Assembly (NCBI RefSeq): GCF_002119725.1
Contig: NZ_CP021109.1
Location: forward strand, 124,001 to 188,000
Direction: 5' to 3'
DNA length: 64,000 nucleotides
Origin: Bordetella genomosp. 9
Lineage (GTDB): Bacteria > Pseudomonadota > Gammaproteobacteria > Burkholderiales > Burkholderiaceae_B
Shown: positions 1-8,811 of the stretch, piece by piece
How the letters are laid out: every line of letters starts with the position of its first letter
Position numbering within the stretch: the first letter of the stretch is position 1
Notes under the pieces: model-generated
Told to the model about the DNA's origin: nothing
Seen by the model: the letters and a program-made list of their open reading frames with translations, nothing else
Database searches by the model: none
Translations under genes and position numbers: made by a program

Positions 1-1
1 C

Positions 2-763
2 ACCCCGCCGCAGGCGGAATCGGGGCCCGTGCCCGCCCTTTTCTATCTGGCTGGGCTGGAGTGCAACGAGGAAACGTTCATGATCAAGGCGGGCGCCCAG
101 CGCTGGGCTGCCCGGCACGGGCTGATGCTGATTGCGCCTGACACCAGTCCGCGCGGCGCGGGCGTTCCGGGCGAGGACCAGGACTGGGATCTGGGCACCG
201 GCGCGGGCTTCTATCTGGACGCGACGCAGCCGCCCTGGTCCCGCCATTACCGCATGGAATCGTATGTGGTGGGGGAGCTGGCCGCGCTGGCGACGTCGGA
301 GTTGGGCGCGGCGCCCGGCCGCCTGGGCATCTGCGGTCACTCGATGGGCGGCCATGGCGCGCTGGTCCTGGCCTTGCGCCACCCCGGCCGATTCCGCTCG
401 GTGTCCGCCTTCGCGCCGATCGCGGCCCCGATCCGGGCCGCGTGGGGCCAGAAGGCCTTCGCCAACTATCTGGGGCCGGACCAGGGCGCGTGGGCCGGGT
501 ACGACGCGAGCGCGCTGATGGCGTCGCGGCGCGCGCCCTATCCCGATGGCATTCTGGTTGACCAGGGCCTGTCGGACCGTTTCCTGGATCAGCAGCTTTA
601 TCCGGATGCCTTCGAAGCTGCGTGCGCCCAGGCCGGCCAGCCGCTGGAGCTGCGCCGTCACGCCGGCTACGACCATGGCTATTACTTCATCGCGACGTTC
701 ATGGAAGACCATATCCGCTTCCATGCCCAGCGCTTGTCGTCCACGCCGGAGTCCCCTGCCTGA
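2..763 (+). CDS. fghA: S-formylglutathione hydrolase (5'-truncated by window edge)
   Basis: Serine hydrolase of glutathione-dependent formaldehyde detoxification: it splits S-formylglutathione into formate and glutathione in the cytoplasm. The frame is open from base 2, so the GTG at 29 is probably internal and the true start lies upstream; about 30 residues of the usual 280 are missing. The nucleophile motif GHSMGGHGA, the aspartate region DQGLSDRFL and the histidine region DHGYYF form the expected esterase-D triad. An adhC/frmA-type dehydrogenase is the usual upstream partner but would lie outside the window. A tight gap follows before an unrelated membrane protein. Confidence 0.92.
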   Translation, partial: TPPQAESGPVPALFYLAGLECNEETFMIKAGAQRWAARHGLMLIAPDTSPRGAGVPGEDQDWDLGTGAGFYLDATQPPWSRHYRMESYVVGELAALATSELGAAPGRLGICGHSMGGHGALVLALRHPGRFRSVSAFAPIAAPIRAAWGQKAFANYLGPDQGAWAGYDASALMASRRAPYPDGILVDQGLSDRFLDQQLYPDAFEAACAQAGQPLELRRHAGYDHGYYFIATFMEDHIRFHAQRLSSTPESPA

Positions 764-850
764 GCCGGCCTGTCGGACGGCCGGGGCTTGACGGCCTCTA
801 TATACTGAAAAGATAGCGGCGGCCTGTTAACGCTAGAAGGAGACAGGGCA

Positions 851-1540
851 TTGACCGAAGACGTGGCTCCGTCCATGTGGATCGCCGTGGCGACCATCGT
901 CGTACTGCTTGCCGGCTTCGGGCTGTTCCTGGGCAAGGGCGGACCGCGCGACGCCAGGGGCCGCCGCCATTTCCGGCTGCGGCCGGTACGTCGCCTGGTC
1001 GGCCTGCTTCTTCTGGCGCTGGCCTGCGTGTCGGGGATGTTCGCCGCGACCCTGTACCAGTTTTTCCGCCTGACGGCGGACGCCCCGATCGCACGCGTCG
1101 TGCTAAGGCAGGAAGGGCCACGGCAATTCATGGCGACGGCCGAACTGCCGGGCAGGGCGCCGGAAGATTTCGCGCTGCGAGGCGACGAATGGCAGATCGA
1201 CGCCAGGGTGGTGCGATGGCGGCTGCCCGCGCTGCTCGCAGGATTACCGCCGCTGTACCGCCTGGAACGGCTGGCGGGACGGTATTCCGACCCCGCAGCG
1301 GAACTCTCGGCCCCGCGCACGGTATATGCGTTGGGACCGGCGGGCACGCCAGACCTGGGACGGCTGAAGCAGCGGTTCCCGAATTGGCTGCCCTTCGTGG
1401 ACGTTCAGTACGGCAGCGCGGCTTATATGCCGATGTTCGATGGCGCGCGCTACCGCGTCTTCCTGGATGCGCGCGGCGCGCTGTTCATCCGTCCCGACGA
1501 TCCGGCGACGGCGGACGGGCTGAAGCAGCGGGGCTGGTAG
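851..1540 (+). CDS. conserved hypothetical membrane protein
   Basis: Protein of 229 residues starting at TTG, chosen because AGAAGGAGA lies 7 bases upstream at 835-843. It has two hydrophobic segments, about residues 8-28 and 47-70, separated by a short basic loop. A soluble domain of about 150 residues with a conserved-looking tract YGSAAYMPMFDGARYRV follows near the C-terminus. Homologues are often loosely labelled multidrug efflux proteins, but no transporter architecture is visible here. Function unknown; probably an inner-membrane protein with an extracytoplasmic domain. Confidence 0.7.
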   Translation: MTEDVAPSMWIAVATIVVLLAGFGLFLGKGGPRDARGRRHFRLRPVRRLVGLLLLALACVSGMFAATLYQFFRLTADAPIARVVLRQEGPRQFMATAELPGRAPEDFALRGDEWQIDARVVRWRLPALLAGLPPLYRLERLAGRYSDPAAELSAPRTVYALGPAGTPDLGRLKQRFPNWLPFVDVQYGSAAYMPMFDGARYRVFLDARGALFIRPDDPATADGLKQRGW

Positions 1541-1613
1541 CCGCCAGGACGTCCCGGGCAGCGGAAAGACGACGGCCGAAACCCGGCAACCGATTGTTTT
1601 TCCGCGAAAATTT

Positions 1614-1643
1614 TTGAACTTCCTACACATGTTAGGGTCGAAT
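1614..1643 (+). promoter_or_regulatory. candidate sigma-70 promoter of rpoH
   Basis: TTGAAC (1614-1619) and TCGAAT (1638-1643) are 18 bases apart; each matches the sigma-70 consensus at four of six positions. The -10 hexamer touches the first base of the CIRCE element, so HrcA bound there would block initiation. The match is weak and a sigma-32 or other promoter is possible. Confidence 0.35.
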
Positions 1644-1669
1644 TAGCACTCCCTTCTTTAGAGTGCTAA
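1643..1669. promoter_or_regulatory. CIRCE operator (HrcA-binding inverted repeat) upstream of rpoH
   Basis: A perfect TTAGCACTC-N9-GAGTGCTAA inverted repeat occupies 1643-1651 and 1661-1669, identical to the consensus CIRCE element bound by the repressor HrcA. It ends 48 bases before the chosen rpoH start, and would lie at the transcription start and in the 5' leader. It implies that rpoH is repressed by HrcA and induced by heat, linking the two heat-shock systems. Confidence 0.95.
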
Positions 1670-1717
1670 CATCCTTTCATGCGTTCTCAAATCAGCGGTT
1701 TCCTGGAGCACAACACC

Positions 1718-2602
1718 ATGAAACGACCCAGTTCCTCGTTGACCGTTTCCGGCAACGCGCTCGCCCTGGCCATTTCCAATCCGGGCGCGCTGGGGACGAT
1801 CGACGCATACATTTCCGCAGTCAACCGCCTGCCGGTTCTGTCGGCCGAACAGGAAATCGACCTGGGCCGCCGGCTGCGCGACCACGGCGACCTGGATGCG
1901 GCCCGTCAACTGGTGCTGTCGCACTTGCGCCTGGTTGTCTCCGTTGCCCGCCAGTACCTGGGCTATGGCCTGCCGCACGCCGACCTGATCCAGGAAGGCA
2001 ACGTGGGCCTGATGAAGGCCGTCAAGCGTTTCGACCCCGAACGCGGGGTCCGTCTGGTGTCCTTCGCCGTTCACTGGATCAAGGCGGAAATTCATGAGTA
2101 CATCGTGCGCAACTGGCGGCTGGTGAAGGTCGCCACCACCAAGGCGCAGCGCAAGCTGTTCTTCAATCTGCGCAGCATGCGGCCAGATGGCAAGACGCTC
2201 GACTCCGAGCAGGTGGACGAAATCGCGCGCGAGTTGAACGTGCGCCGCGAGGATGTCAGCGAAATGGAAGTCCGGCTGTCCGGCCGCGACATGTCGCTGG
2301 AATCCCAGGACGACGACGAAGACGCCTACGCACCCATCGCGTATTTGTCCGACGAAGGCCGTCAGGAGCCCACGCGCGTCCTTGAACGCAAGGCCAACGA
2401 CGCCATGCAGAGTGAAGGGCTGAGCAGTGCGCTCGAAGCCCTGGACCCGCGCTCGCGCCACATCATCGAAGCGCGCTGGCTGCAGGACGATGGCGGCGCT
2501 ACGTTGCACGAGCTGGCGCAGGAATATGGCATCTCCGCCGAACGCGTCCGTCAGATCGAAGCCGCCGCTCTGAAGAAGATGCGAGGATCGCTCAGCGCCT
2601 GA
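1718..2602 (+). CDS. rpoH: RNA polymerase heat-shock sigma factor sigma-32
   Basis: Alternative sigma factor that directs RNA polymerase to heat-shock promoters. Region 2 contains DLIQEGNVGLMKAVKRFDP, followed by the diagnostic RpoH box QRKLFFNLR near residue 144, and region 4 ends with a helix-turn-helix (EYGISAERVRQIE). The start at 1718 gives 294 residues, close to the usual 285, and has GGAG at 1705-1708. An in-frame ATG at 1679 lies only 9 bases after the CIRCE element and has no ribosome-binding site. Regulation by HrcA is indicated by the upstream CIRCE; protein-level control by DnaK/FtsH is known for the family but not visible here. Confidence 0.96.
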   Translation: MKRPSSSLTVSGNALALAISNPGALGTIDAYISAVNRLPVLSAEQEIDLGRRLRDHGDLDAARQLVLSHLRLVVSVARQYLGYGLPHADLIQEGNVGLMKAVKRFDPERGVRLVSFAVHWIKAEIHEYIVRNWRLVKVATTKAQRKLFFNLRSMRPDGKTLDSEQVDEIARELNVRREDVSEMEVRLSGRDMSLESQDDDEDAYAPIAYLSDEGRQEPTRVLERKANDAMQSEGLSSALEALDPRSRHIIEARWLQDDGGATLHELAQEYGISAERVRQIEAAALKKMRGSLSA

Positions 2603-2823
2603 AATCGCGGCGCGCGGCCGGTCGCCGCGCCGTACTGCCCCCGGTCTTCGGGAAAATTACATTCAGTGACAAGTCTCGGCAAAAATTGCACAAGGCCGAG
2701 GAAACTAATCCACCGCGGCGCAGCCTAATCCATGACCACGCGACGCGGCGCAATGCCCGGCGCGCGGTTGGTCGCCTGTCTCGGCTTCTCCTCTTTCCCC
2801 TCCCCTATGAGACAGGTGTTTGA
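2603..2823 (+). other. 221-base non-coding stretch between rpoH and its terminator
   Basis: No convincing gene on either strand. It holds a short GC hairpin just after rpoH (GCGGCG at about 2608 pairing with CGCCGC at about 2624) and a direct repeat CTAATCCA at 2705-2712 and 2725-2732. The only strong terminator lies at its far end, so it is either a long rpoH 3' leader or a small RNA with its own promoter. No clear promoter is seen. Confidence 0.4.
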
Positions 2824-2851
2824 CGGGGCACCGCCGGTGCCCCGTTTTTTT
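2824..2851 (+). terminator. Rho-independent terminator
   Basis: Nine-base-pair stem CGGGGCACC / GGTGCCCCG (2824-2832 and 2836-2844) with a three-base loop, followed directly by seven T (2845-2851). The T tract is only on the + side, so it serves rightward transcripts (rpoH or a small RNA), not cpdA. Confidence 0.92.
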
Positions 2852-2903
2852 ATGCCCGTCTGCCCCCAGGAACGGCGTGCGCCGAAGAGGCGTGCGGCCG
2901 CAT

Positions 2904-3791
2904 CTAAACGATCCTGCTTTCCTCCGGCTGCGCCCATTCGGCGAGCATGCCCTGCCATAGCGCGGGTTCCAAGCGGCGGACGCCGGTGGCGACCGAGCCG
3001 TCGGGATACAGCTTCAGCCAGCGGTAGCCGGGCGGTTGCGGGTCCAGGCGATGCCGGCCGTCGCGGATGGCGAACTGGAAGCAGGTGGAGGGTGTCGCCA
3101 GCATGCGCATGCTTCCTCGCCGGCGATCGAATTCCTGGTGTACGTGCCCCCAGAGCAAAAGCTTGGCATTGCGCCAGCGGGCCAGGTGGCGGAACAGTTC
3201 CGCGGCATTGTCCAGCATCATGGGATCGCGCCAATCGGCGCTGACCTGTACTGCATTGTGGTGCATGGCCACCAGCGCCGGGCGGCCGTTCGCCCCCGCC
3301 AGCGCGTCGTCGAGCAGATCGAATTGCGCGCGCTCGAGGTGTCCGGCGTTGGACGCGTCGGCGCGCGAGTCGAGCAGGATGACGCGCCATGCACCCACAT
3401 CGGTCACCGGTTGGGTCCACGGTCCCAGATTGCGGCGCAGAGCCGCGACCGAGTCGTGGTTGCCGGGCAGACAGCGCACGGCCATGCCGAGCGGGCGCAC
3501 GATGTCCGCGAAGCGCTGGTATGAGTGATCCGTCCCGTCGTGGGACAGGTCGCCGGTGGCCAGGAGCAGTTCCGCGTCCCCGTGCTGGCGCCGGATCGCA
3601 TCGACCACGGCACGAAGGCTCGCTTCGGTGTCGACGCCGAGCATGACGCCAGGCTCGGCGAACAGATGGGGGTCGGTCAATTGAATCAATAGCGCCGGAT
3701 GCGCGTCTTCATCCAGGGGCGCCGTATCGCGGCCGGCCAACGCCGACGGCTTGTAAGGTTGCTGCGGAAGGATCTGCAACGGCGGCTCCAT
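2904..3791 (-). CDS. cpdA: 3',5'-cyclic-AMP phosphodiesterase (class III, Icc/CpdA family)
   Basis: Cytoplasmic binuclear-metal phosphoesterase that hydrolyses cAMP to AMP and so lowers CRP-type signalling. The 295 residues show the full metallophosphoesterase series: LTDPHL (about residue 37), GDLSHDG (about 80), GNHD (about 110), MHHNAV (about 175) and GHVHQEF (about 215). It is about 20 residues longer than E. coli CpdA at the N-terminus. It is transcribed away from the antiporter gene at 4049, which carries a cyclic-nucleotide-binding domain; the shared 257-base gap suggests a functional link. Confidence 0.88.
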   Translation of the reverse strand: MEPPLQILPQQPYKPSALAGRDTAPLDEDAHPALLIQLTDPHLFAEPGVMLGVDTEASLRAVVDAIRRQHGDAELLLATGDLSHDGTDHSYQRFADIVRPLGMAVRCLPGNHDSVAALRRNLGPWTQPVTDVGAWRVILLDSRADASNAGHLERAQFDLLDDALAGANGRPALVAMHHNAVQVSADWRDPMMLDNAAELFRHLARWRNAKLLLWGHVHQEFDRRRGSMRMLATPSTCFQFAIRDGRHRLDPQPPGYRWLKLYPDGSVATGVRRLEPALWQGMLAEWAQPEESRIV

Positions 3792-4048
3792 GAGATACGC
3801 AGGCGAAGACGCGAGCCGTCAGGCTCGCGCTTCCCGCATGGGTCGCGGGCGCGACCAGGGAAGCTGCCTACCTTAGCGAAAATCCGATTACCCCGGCATC
3901 CACCAAATCGTGCGGGCCGTAACGAAACGTGCGGCCGTGCGCCATATCCGTGTCGTCCGCACGAAGGGCGTCGTAGGGCGCATGCCGAACGGGCTGCGGA
4001 AACCCGCTATCCTTTCGCGTAGACGGATATGGCAGCGGATAGAACAAC

Positions 4049-6559
4049 ATGGATGTGGGAATAATCGTTTTCGGCCTGGCGGCATTGCTGACGCTGGTTT
4101 GCTTCATGCCGCCGCTGGCCGGCCGGCTCCAGCTGCCCTATTCGGTGCTGCTGGCCATCGTCGGCTGCCTGCTCGGCATCGTGATTCATGTGCATGGATG
4201 GGCGCCGCCGGTCCTGTCGGGCATGCTGGACACGCTCGAGAGATTCGAGATCTCGTCGGAAACTTTCCTTACCGTTTTCCTTCCCGTACTGCTTTTCGAA
4301 ACCGCGCTGTCCATGAATGTCCGCCGGCTCATGGACGATATCGGCCCCATCCTGATGATGGCCATCGTTGCCGTCTTTCTGTCCACGGTGGTGGTCGGGT
4401 TCTTCCTGAACGCGCTGTCGTCCTATGGCATCGTTGTCTGCCTGCTGCTGGGCGCCATCGTCGCCACCACGGACCCGGCGGCCGTGGTCGGCATCTTCCG
4501 CGAGGTCGGCGCGCCCAAGCGCCTGACCACCCTGGTGGAAGGCGAAAGCCTGTTCAACGACGCCGCGTCGATCGCCCTGTATTCCGTGCTGGTGGGCGTG
4601 CTGGCGGGCAGCGGCAAGATGTCGGCCGGGCAGGTCATGGGCGACTTCCTGGTGAGCTTTCTGGGAGGCGGGCTTGCCGGCTACGCCATGGGGCGGCTGG
4701 CTTGCATGCTCTTCGGACTGCTGCGCGGCTTTCCCGCGGCGGAAATCACGCTGACGCTGACGCTCGCCTACCTGACGTTCTACGTCTGCGATCACTACCT
4801 GCACGTTTCCGGTGTGGTGGCCACGGTCATCGCCGGTCTGGTGGTGGGCTCGACCGGGCGCACCCGCATGGCGCCGACAACCTTCGAGCACTTGACCAGC
4901 GCCTGGAGCCAGTTCGGCTTCTGGGCCAATTCGCTGATCTTCCTGTTCGCCGCCATGCTGATTCCGCGGCTGATGGCCAATGCGACGCTGGCCGACATCG
5001 GGCTGCTGCTGGCGCTGTTCGCCGCGGCCCTGGTGGCTCGCGCCGTGGCGGTCTTTGGCCTGGTGCCCTTGCTGGGCATGACGAAATTCGGCACCCGGGT
5101 GAACCGCGCGTACAAAACGGTGATGCTGTGGGGCGGCCTGCGGGGCGCCGTCTCGCTGGCCCTTGCGCTGGCGGTCACGGAACGCGATGACGTCCCTTAC
5201 GAGGCGCGCCAGTTCATCGCCGTCGCCACTACCGGCTTCGTACTGATGACCCTGTTCATCAACGGCATCAGCCTGCGTCCGCTGATCCGCATGCTGCGTC
5301 TGAACGAGCTGTCGCAGCGCGAAGCCACCATCCGCGACCAGGCGGTGGCGGTTGCACTCAGCGATCTGCAGGAAAGGACCGACGAAGTCGCCGCCGCCGA
5401 CAACATCGGCCCCGAGGTGCGCGAGCGCATCCATGCGGTCTTCGATCGCAGCCTGACCCAGTTGGCCGGCAGCGAAGTCCGTCACATGAGCGTCGAGGAA
5501 CGCGTGGACATCGGGCTGGCAACCTTGGCGCGGCGCGAAGAGGAGATGTTTTTCGACATCCTGAAGGCGCAGATCGTCGATTGGCGCATGGCGGAATCCC
5601 TGCTGGCGCGCGCCGAGCGCCTGGAGGACGCCGTACGCGCCGGCGGGCTGGCGGGCTTCGAGAACGCCATCGCCGCGGACGTGCGCTATTCGCGGGCCTT
5701 CCGCCTGGCGCTGCGGGTGCACTACCTGTTCGGTTTCCAGCGCTGGCTGGCCAGTGAGCTGGGGCAGCGCTTCGAGGCGCTGATGAGCAAACGCTCGGTC
5801 GCGCAGCGCATCATCCTGTTCGCCGGGCAGCAATTGAAGCCCATGCTCGGCGAGGAGGCGACGCAGCGGATAATCACGGCCCATCAGCGCCGGCTCGATG
5901 CGGTCGACAATGCCTTGCAGGCGCTCAACCTGCAATATCCGACGTACGCGCTGTGGCTGCAGGAAAGCTATCTGGGCCGCACCGCGCGCCAGCTCGAACG
6001 CATGCGCTATCGCGACATGCTCGATCAATTCCTGATCAGCGGCGAGGTCTACGCCGACCTGATGCGCAAGCTGGAACATCGTTGGGCCCACATCGACCGC
6101 CACCCGCCCCTGGACATCGAGCTGAGCGCGTCCGAACTGATCAAGCGTGTACCGCTTTTCGAAAACCTCAGCGCCGACTCCTTGCGGGCCATTTCGCGCC
6201 TGCTCAAGCCGAGGCTGGCGCTGCCCGACCAGCATGTGCTGAAGGACCGCGCCGGCGCGGAAATGTTTTTTGTCGCGTCCGGCGCCGTCGCCGTCCATCT
6301 GCCGGACAACACCACGGCTGAATTGGGCAGCGGCGAATTCTTCGGCGAACTGGCCCTGCTCGGTGAAGAGGTGACCATGCCCGCCGTCACCTCGCTGGGC
6401 TACAGCAAGCTGTTGATGATGTCCGCGCGCGACTTTCATGCCTTGCTCGCTTACGACGCCGAGCTGCGCGAACGCATCGAGAAGGTCGCTCGCCAACGCA
6501 TGCGCGCCATCGAAGTGTGGAAGCAGTTTTCCGCCGCGGCCCCGCCTGCCACGTCCTGA
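4049..6559 (+). CDS. CPA1-family Na+/H+ antiporter with C-terminal cyclic-nucleotide-binding domain
   Basis: Large inner-membrane antiporter of 836 residues. Residues 1-400 form about 12 membrane helices with CPA1 features (VLLFETALSMN, TDPAAVVGIFREV, VEGESLFNDAASI), the last two containing the ion-binding Asp and Asn-Asp residues. Residues 400-690 are a charged, helical cytosolic region. Residues 697-815 form a CRP-like domain (LFENLSADSLRAISRLLKP and GEFFGELALL). The phosphate-binding cassette lacks the conserved Arg that normally contacts cAMP (GELALLGEEVTMPAV), so nucleotide binding is uncertain. Known NhaP-type relatives exchange Na+ or K+ for H+. The divergent cpdA gene supports a cAMP connection. 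Confidence 0.87.
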   Translation: MDVGIIVFGLAALLTLVCFMPPLAGRLQLPYSVLLAIVGCLLGIVIHVHGWAPPVLSGMLDTLERFEISSETFLTVFLPVLLFETALSMNVRRLMDDIGPILMMAIVAVFLSTVVVGFFLNALSSYGIVVCLLLGAIVATTDPAAVVGIFREVGAPKRLTTLVEGESLFNDAASIALYSVLVGVLAGSGKMSAGQVMGDFLVSFLGGGLAGYAMGRLACMLFGLLRGFPAAEITLTLTLAYLTFYVCDHYLHVSGVVATVIAGLVVGSTGRTRMAPTTFEHLTSAWSQFGFWANSLIFLFAAMLIPRLMANATLADIGLLLALFAAALVARAVAVFGLVPLLGMTKFGTRVNRAYKTVMLWGGLRGAVSLALALAVTERDDVPYEARQFIAVATTGFVLMTLFINGISLRPLIRMLRLNELSQREATIRDQAVAVALSDLQERTDEVAAADNIGPEVRERIHAVFDRSLTQLAGSEVRHMSVEERVDIGLATLARREEEMFFDILKAQIVDWRMAESLLARAERLEDAVRAGGLAGFENAIAADVRYSRAFRLALRVHYLFGFQRWLASELGQRFEALMSKRSVAQRIILFAGQQLKPMLGEEATQRIITAHQRRLDAVDNALQALNLQYPTYALWLQESYLGRTARQLERMRYRDMLDQFLISGEVYADLMRKLEHRWAHIDRHPPLDIELSASELIKRVPLFENLSADSLRAISRLLKPRLALPDQHVLKDRAGAEMFFVASGAVAVHLPDNTTAELGSGEFFGELALLGEEVTMPAVTSLGYSKLLMMSARDFHALLAYDAELRERIEKVARQRMRAIEVWKQFSAAAPPATS

Positions 6560-6649
6560 TGCGGGGATCCGGCTGGCGCCGGGATGGCGGCGTCCGCTCA
6601 TGCCGCGCCGCCTATCGAGCGCCCGACGGGTCCTTGCCATAGATCCCAT

Positions 6650-6726
6650 TTATGTCGATATAAGAGACACCTGTCGGCGAATTCCGAGAATCTCCATTAA
6701 AGTCGGACGCCGATATTGCGACATAA
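6650..6726. promoter_or_regulatory. inverted repeat, candidate operator of the cocE-SBP unit
   Basis: TTATGTCG (6650-6657) and its exact complement CGACATAA (6719-6726) flank an AT-richer stretch. The first arm continues as TTATGTCGATATAA, itself an imperfect 14-base palindrome; the second reads TTATGTCGCAATAT on the other strand. Two related sites in the 250-base gap before a catabolic gene look like a pair of regulator-binding sites, possibly GntR-type. No dedicated regulator adjoins. Confidence 0.45.
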
Positions 6727-6808
6727 CAACGACACAAGGGAGCTGGCATGGCGCTTTCCATGCTTCACGGACGTGCCGCTGCGACGGCCCTGCCCGGGGG
6801 CGGCATCG

Positions 6809-8797
6809 ATGGCTGAACGCAGCGTCCAGACCTATCCGGTCCAGATCGTCAAGGGGCTGCGCGTGCCGATGCGCGACGGCGTCGAGCTGAATGTCAGGAT
6901 CACGCGCCCCGCTGTCGAAGGCCGCTTCCCCGCGGTGCTCGAATACAACCCATACCGCCGCCTGGACCACGCCCAGCCAAGCTTTCCGCCGGCCGTGCAA
7001 TACCTGGCGCAGCACGGCTATGCGGTCGTGCAGTTCGACGTGCGCGGCACGGGCAGTTCATCGGGCGCCAGCTTGGACGCCTATTCGGACGACGAACAGC
7101 AGGACGGCCACGACATGGTGGAGTGGGCCGCTCGGCAGGCCTGGTGCACCGGCGCGGTAGGCATGATCGGCAAATCGTATGGCGCGACGGTGCAATGGCA
7201 GGTGGCCGGCAAGGCGCCGCCGCACCTGAAGGCCATCATCGTGCGTTCCGGCAGCAATGACATGTACGAGGACACCGCCTATCCGGGCGGCTGCCGGCGG
7301 CCGTGGCGCTTCGAGTTCTTCGCGCCCAATATGAACGCCTACAACTTCGCGCCGCCCGATCCGGCGCTCGTCGGCGCGCATTGGTCCCGCATCTGGGATG
7401 AACGCCTGGAAGGCAGCGCGCCGTGGAGCCTGGAGATATTCCGCCACGACACGGACGGCGATTATTGGCGGGGCAAGAGCATCAAGGACAACTTCGGCAA
7501 GGTAGGCTGCGCGGTTTATCTCATCGAGGGCTGGGCCGACTGGTACGCCAACGCCGAACTGGAGGCTTTTCGGCAATTGAAGGGCCCGAAGAAGGTCGTG
7601 ATCGGCCCCTGGGGGCACTACTACCCGGAAGAAAAATTCGCTTTACCCGGCCCTCGCATCGATACCCGCGTCGAGTATCTGAGATGGTTCGATTACTGGC
7701 TCAAGGGCATCGACAACGGCATCATGGACGAGCCGCCGGTCACCGTATTCGTCCGTCAATGGCAGCAGCCCGCCTTGCTGTCGCTGAACGAGCCCGGGCA
7801 CTGGCATGCCGATTCACAATGGCCGCCGGCAGCGACCCGTACCGAAACACGGTACCTGGAGCCGGGCGGCGGCCTCGGGCGCCAGGCGCCGGCCGACGGC
7901 CAGGTCAGCTACGACTACCGGCCCACAGTGGGCATGGCAAGCGGGCGCGTCGGCCTGGGCAGCACGTCGCCCTGGGGCATGCCCATCGACCAGCGCGTCG
8001 ACGACGCGTATTCCGCCTGTTTCACCACGCCGCCTCTGGACCGGACAATGTCCCTGCTGGGACGGCCCGAAGCCGTACTGCACGTCTCGTCCTCGGCCGA
8101 AGTCGCTTACTTCCACGTCAGGATCTGCGACGTCGCGCCCGATGGCACCTCGCGCCTGATCAGCCATGGCGGCTGCCTGGCGACCCACCGGGAAACGCAC
8201 GACAGGCCCACGCCGCTGGAGCCCGGCACAGTCTATGAGCTTCGCCTGAAACTCCGGGACCTGGCCTACGAGATCGCACCGTCCCATCGCCTGCGCATCG
8301 CCGTATCCAGCGCGGACTTCCAGAATGCCTGGCCGACGGGAATGCGTGCGCGCAACACGATCCATTGCGGGGCCGCGCATCCGTCGCGAATCGAACTGCC
8401 CATCATGGCGCCGCATGCCGCCGGGCTGCCGCCGCCGGCTTTCCAGGCGTCACCGCATCCTGTGCCGTCCGTGGCGGAAGTGCCCCGGGCAACCTATACG
8501 CTGACGCATGACCTGGTGCGGGACGCGGTCGTCTGCACGCTGGGCGCGGCCGACGGCGGCACGACGCGGCGCTCTGAATACACGGTGTCGAACCAGGATC
8601 CGGCCGGCGCATCGATCATTGCCGAGGTCCGGTACCGCGCGCCGCATCCGCACATGAACATCGAGGTGCAATCGAGCTGCCAGACAAGCAGCACTGCCAC
8701 GGAGTTCACCCACGCCGTGCAGGTCTGTATCCGCATCGAAGACCGGCTGCATTTTCACAAACGCTGGATGGAAAGCGCGCCGCGGAACTGCGCATAA
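6809..8797 (+). CDS. CocE/NonD family serine hydrolase (X-Pro dipeptidyl-peptidase S15 type)
   Basis: Alpha/beta hydrolase of 662 residues. The N-terminal part has the oxyanion/entry motif YNPYRR and VQFDVRGTGSSSG, then the nucleophile motif GKSYGA at about residue 124. The C-terminal third, from about residue 400, is the beta-rich domain typical of the family. Family members cleave esters, beta-lactams or Xaa-Pro peptides, and the substrate cannot be read here. The ATG at 6809 was preferred to an upstream TTG at 6716 because conserved-looking sequence starts there and the TTG lies inside the inverted repeat. A peptide-type binding protein begins 14 bases downstream, suggesting uptake and hydrolysis of a peptide- or ester-like compound. 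Confidence 0.82.
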   Translation: MAERSVQTYPVQIVKGLRVPMRDGVELNVRITRPAVEGRFPAVLEYNPYRRLDHAQPSFPPAVQYLAQHGYAVVQFDVRGTGSSSGASLDAYSDDEQQDGHDMVEWAARQAWCTGAVGMIGKSYGATVQWQVAGKAPPHLKAIIVRSGSNDMYEDTAYPGGCRRPWRFEFFAPNMNAYNFAPPDPALVGAHWSRIWDERLEGSAPWSLEIFRHDTDGDYWRGKSIKDNFGKVGCAVYLIEGWADWYANAELEAFRQLKGPKKVVIGPWGHYYPEEKFALPGPRIDTRVEYLRWFDYWLKGIDNGIMDEPPVTVFVRQWQQPALLSLNEPGHWHADSQWPPAATRTETRYLEPGGGLGRQAPADGQVSYDYRPTVGMASGRVGLGSTSPWGMPIDQRVDDAYSACFTTPPLDRTMSLLGRPEAVLHVSSSAEVAYFHVRICDVAPDGTSRLISHGGCLATHRETHDRPTPLEPGTVYELRLKLRDLAYEIAPSHRLRIAVSSADFQNAWPTGMRARNTIHCGAAHPSRIELPIMAPHAAGLPPPAFQASPHPVPSVAEVPRATYTLTHDLVRDAVVCTLGAADGGTTRRSEYTVSNQDPAGASIIAEVRYRAPHPHMNIEVQSSCQTSSTATEFTHAVQVCIRIEDRLHFHKRWMESAPRNCA

Positions 8798-8811
8798 CCA
8801 GGGGAGCATCA

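Noticed and set aside
4007..6649. 880-codon open frame opposite the antiporter
   Set aside because: Antisense to a well-supported membrane protein; the product is His/Arg/Gln-rich with no motif.
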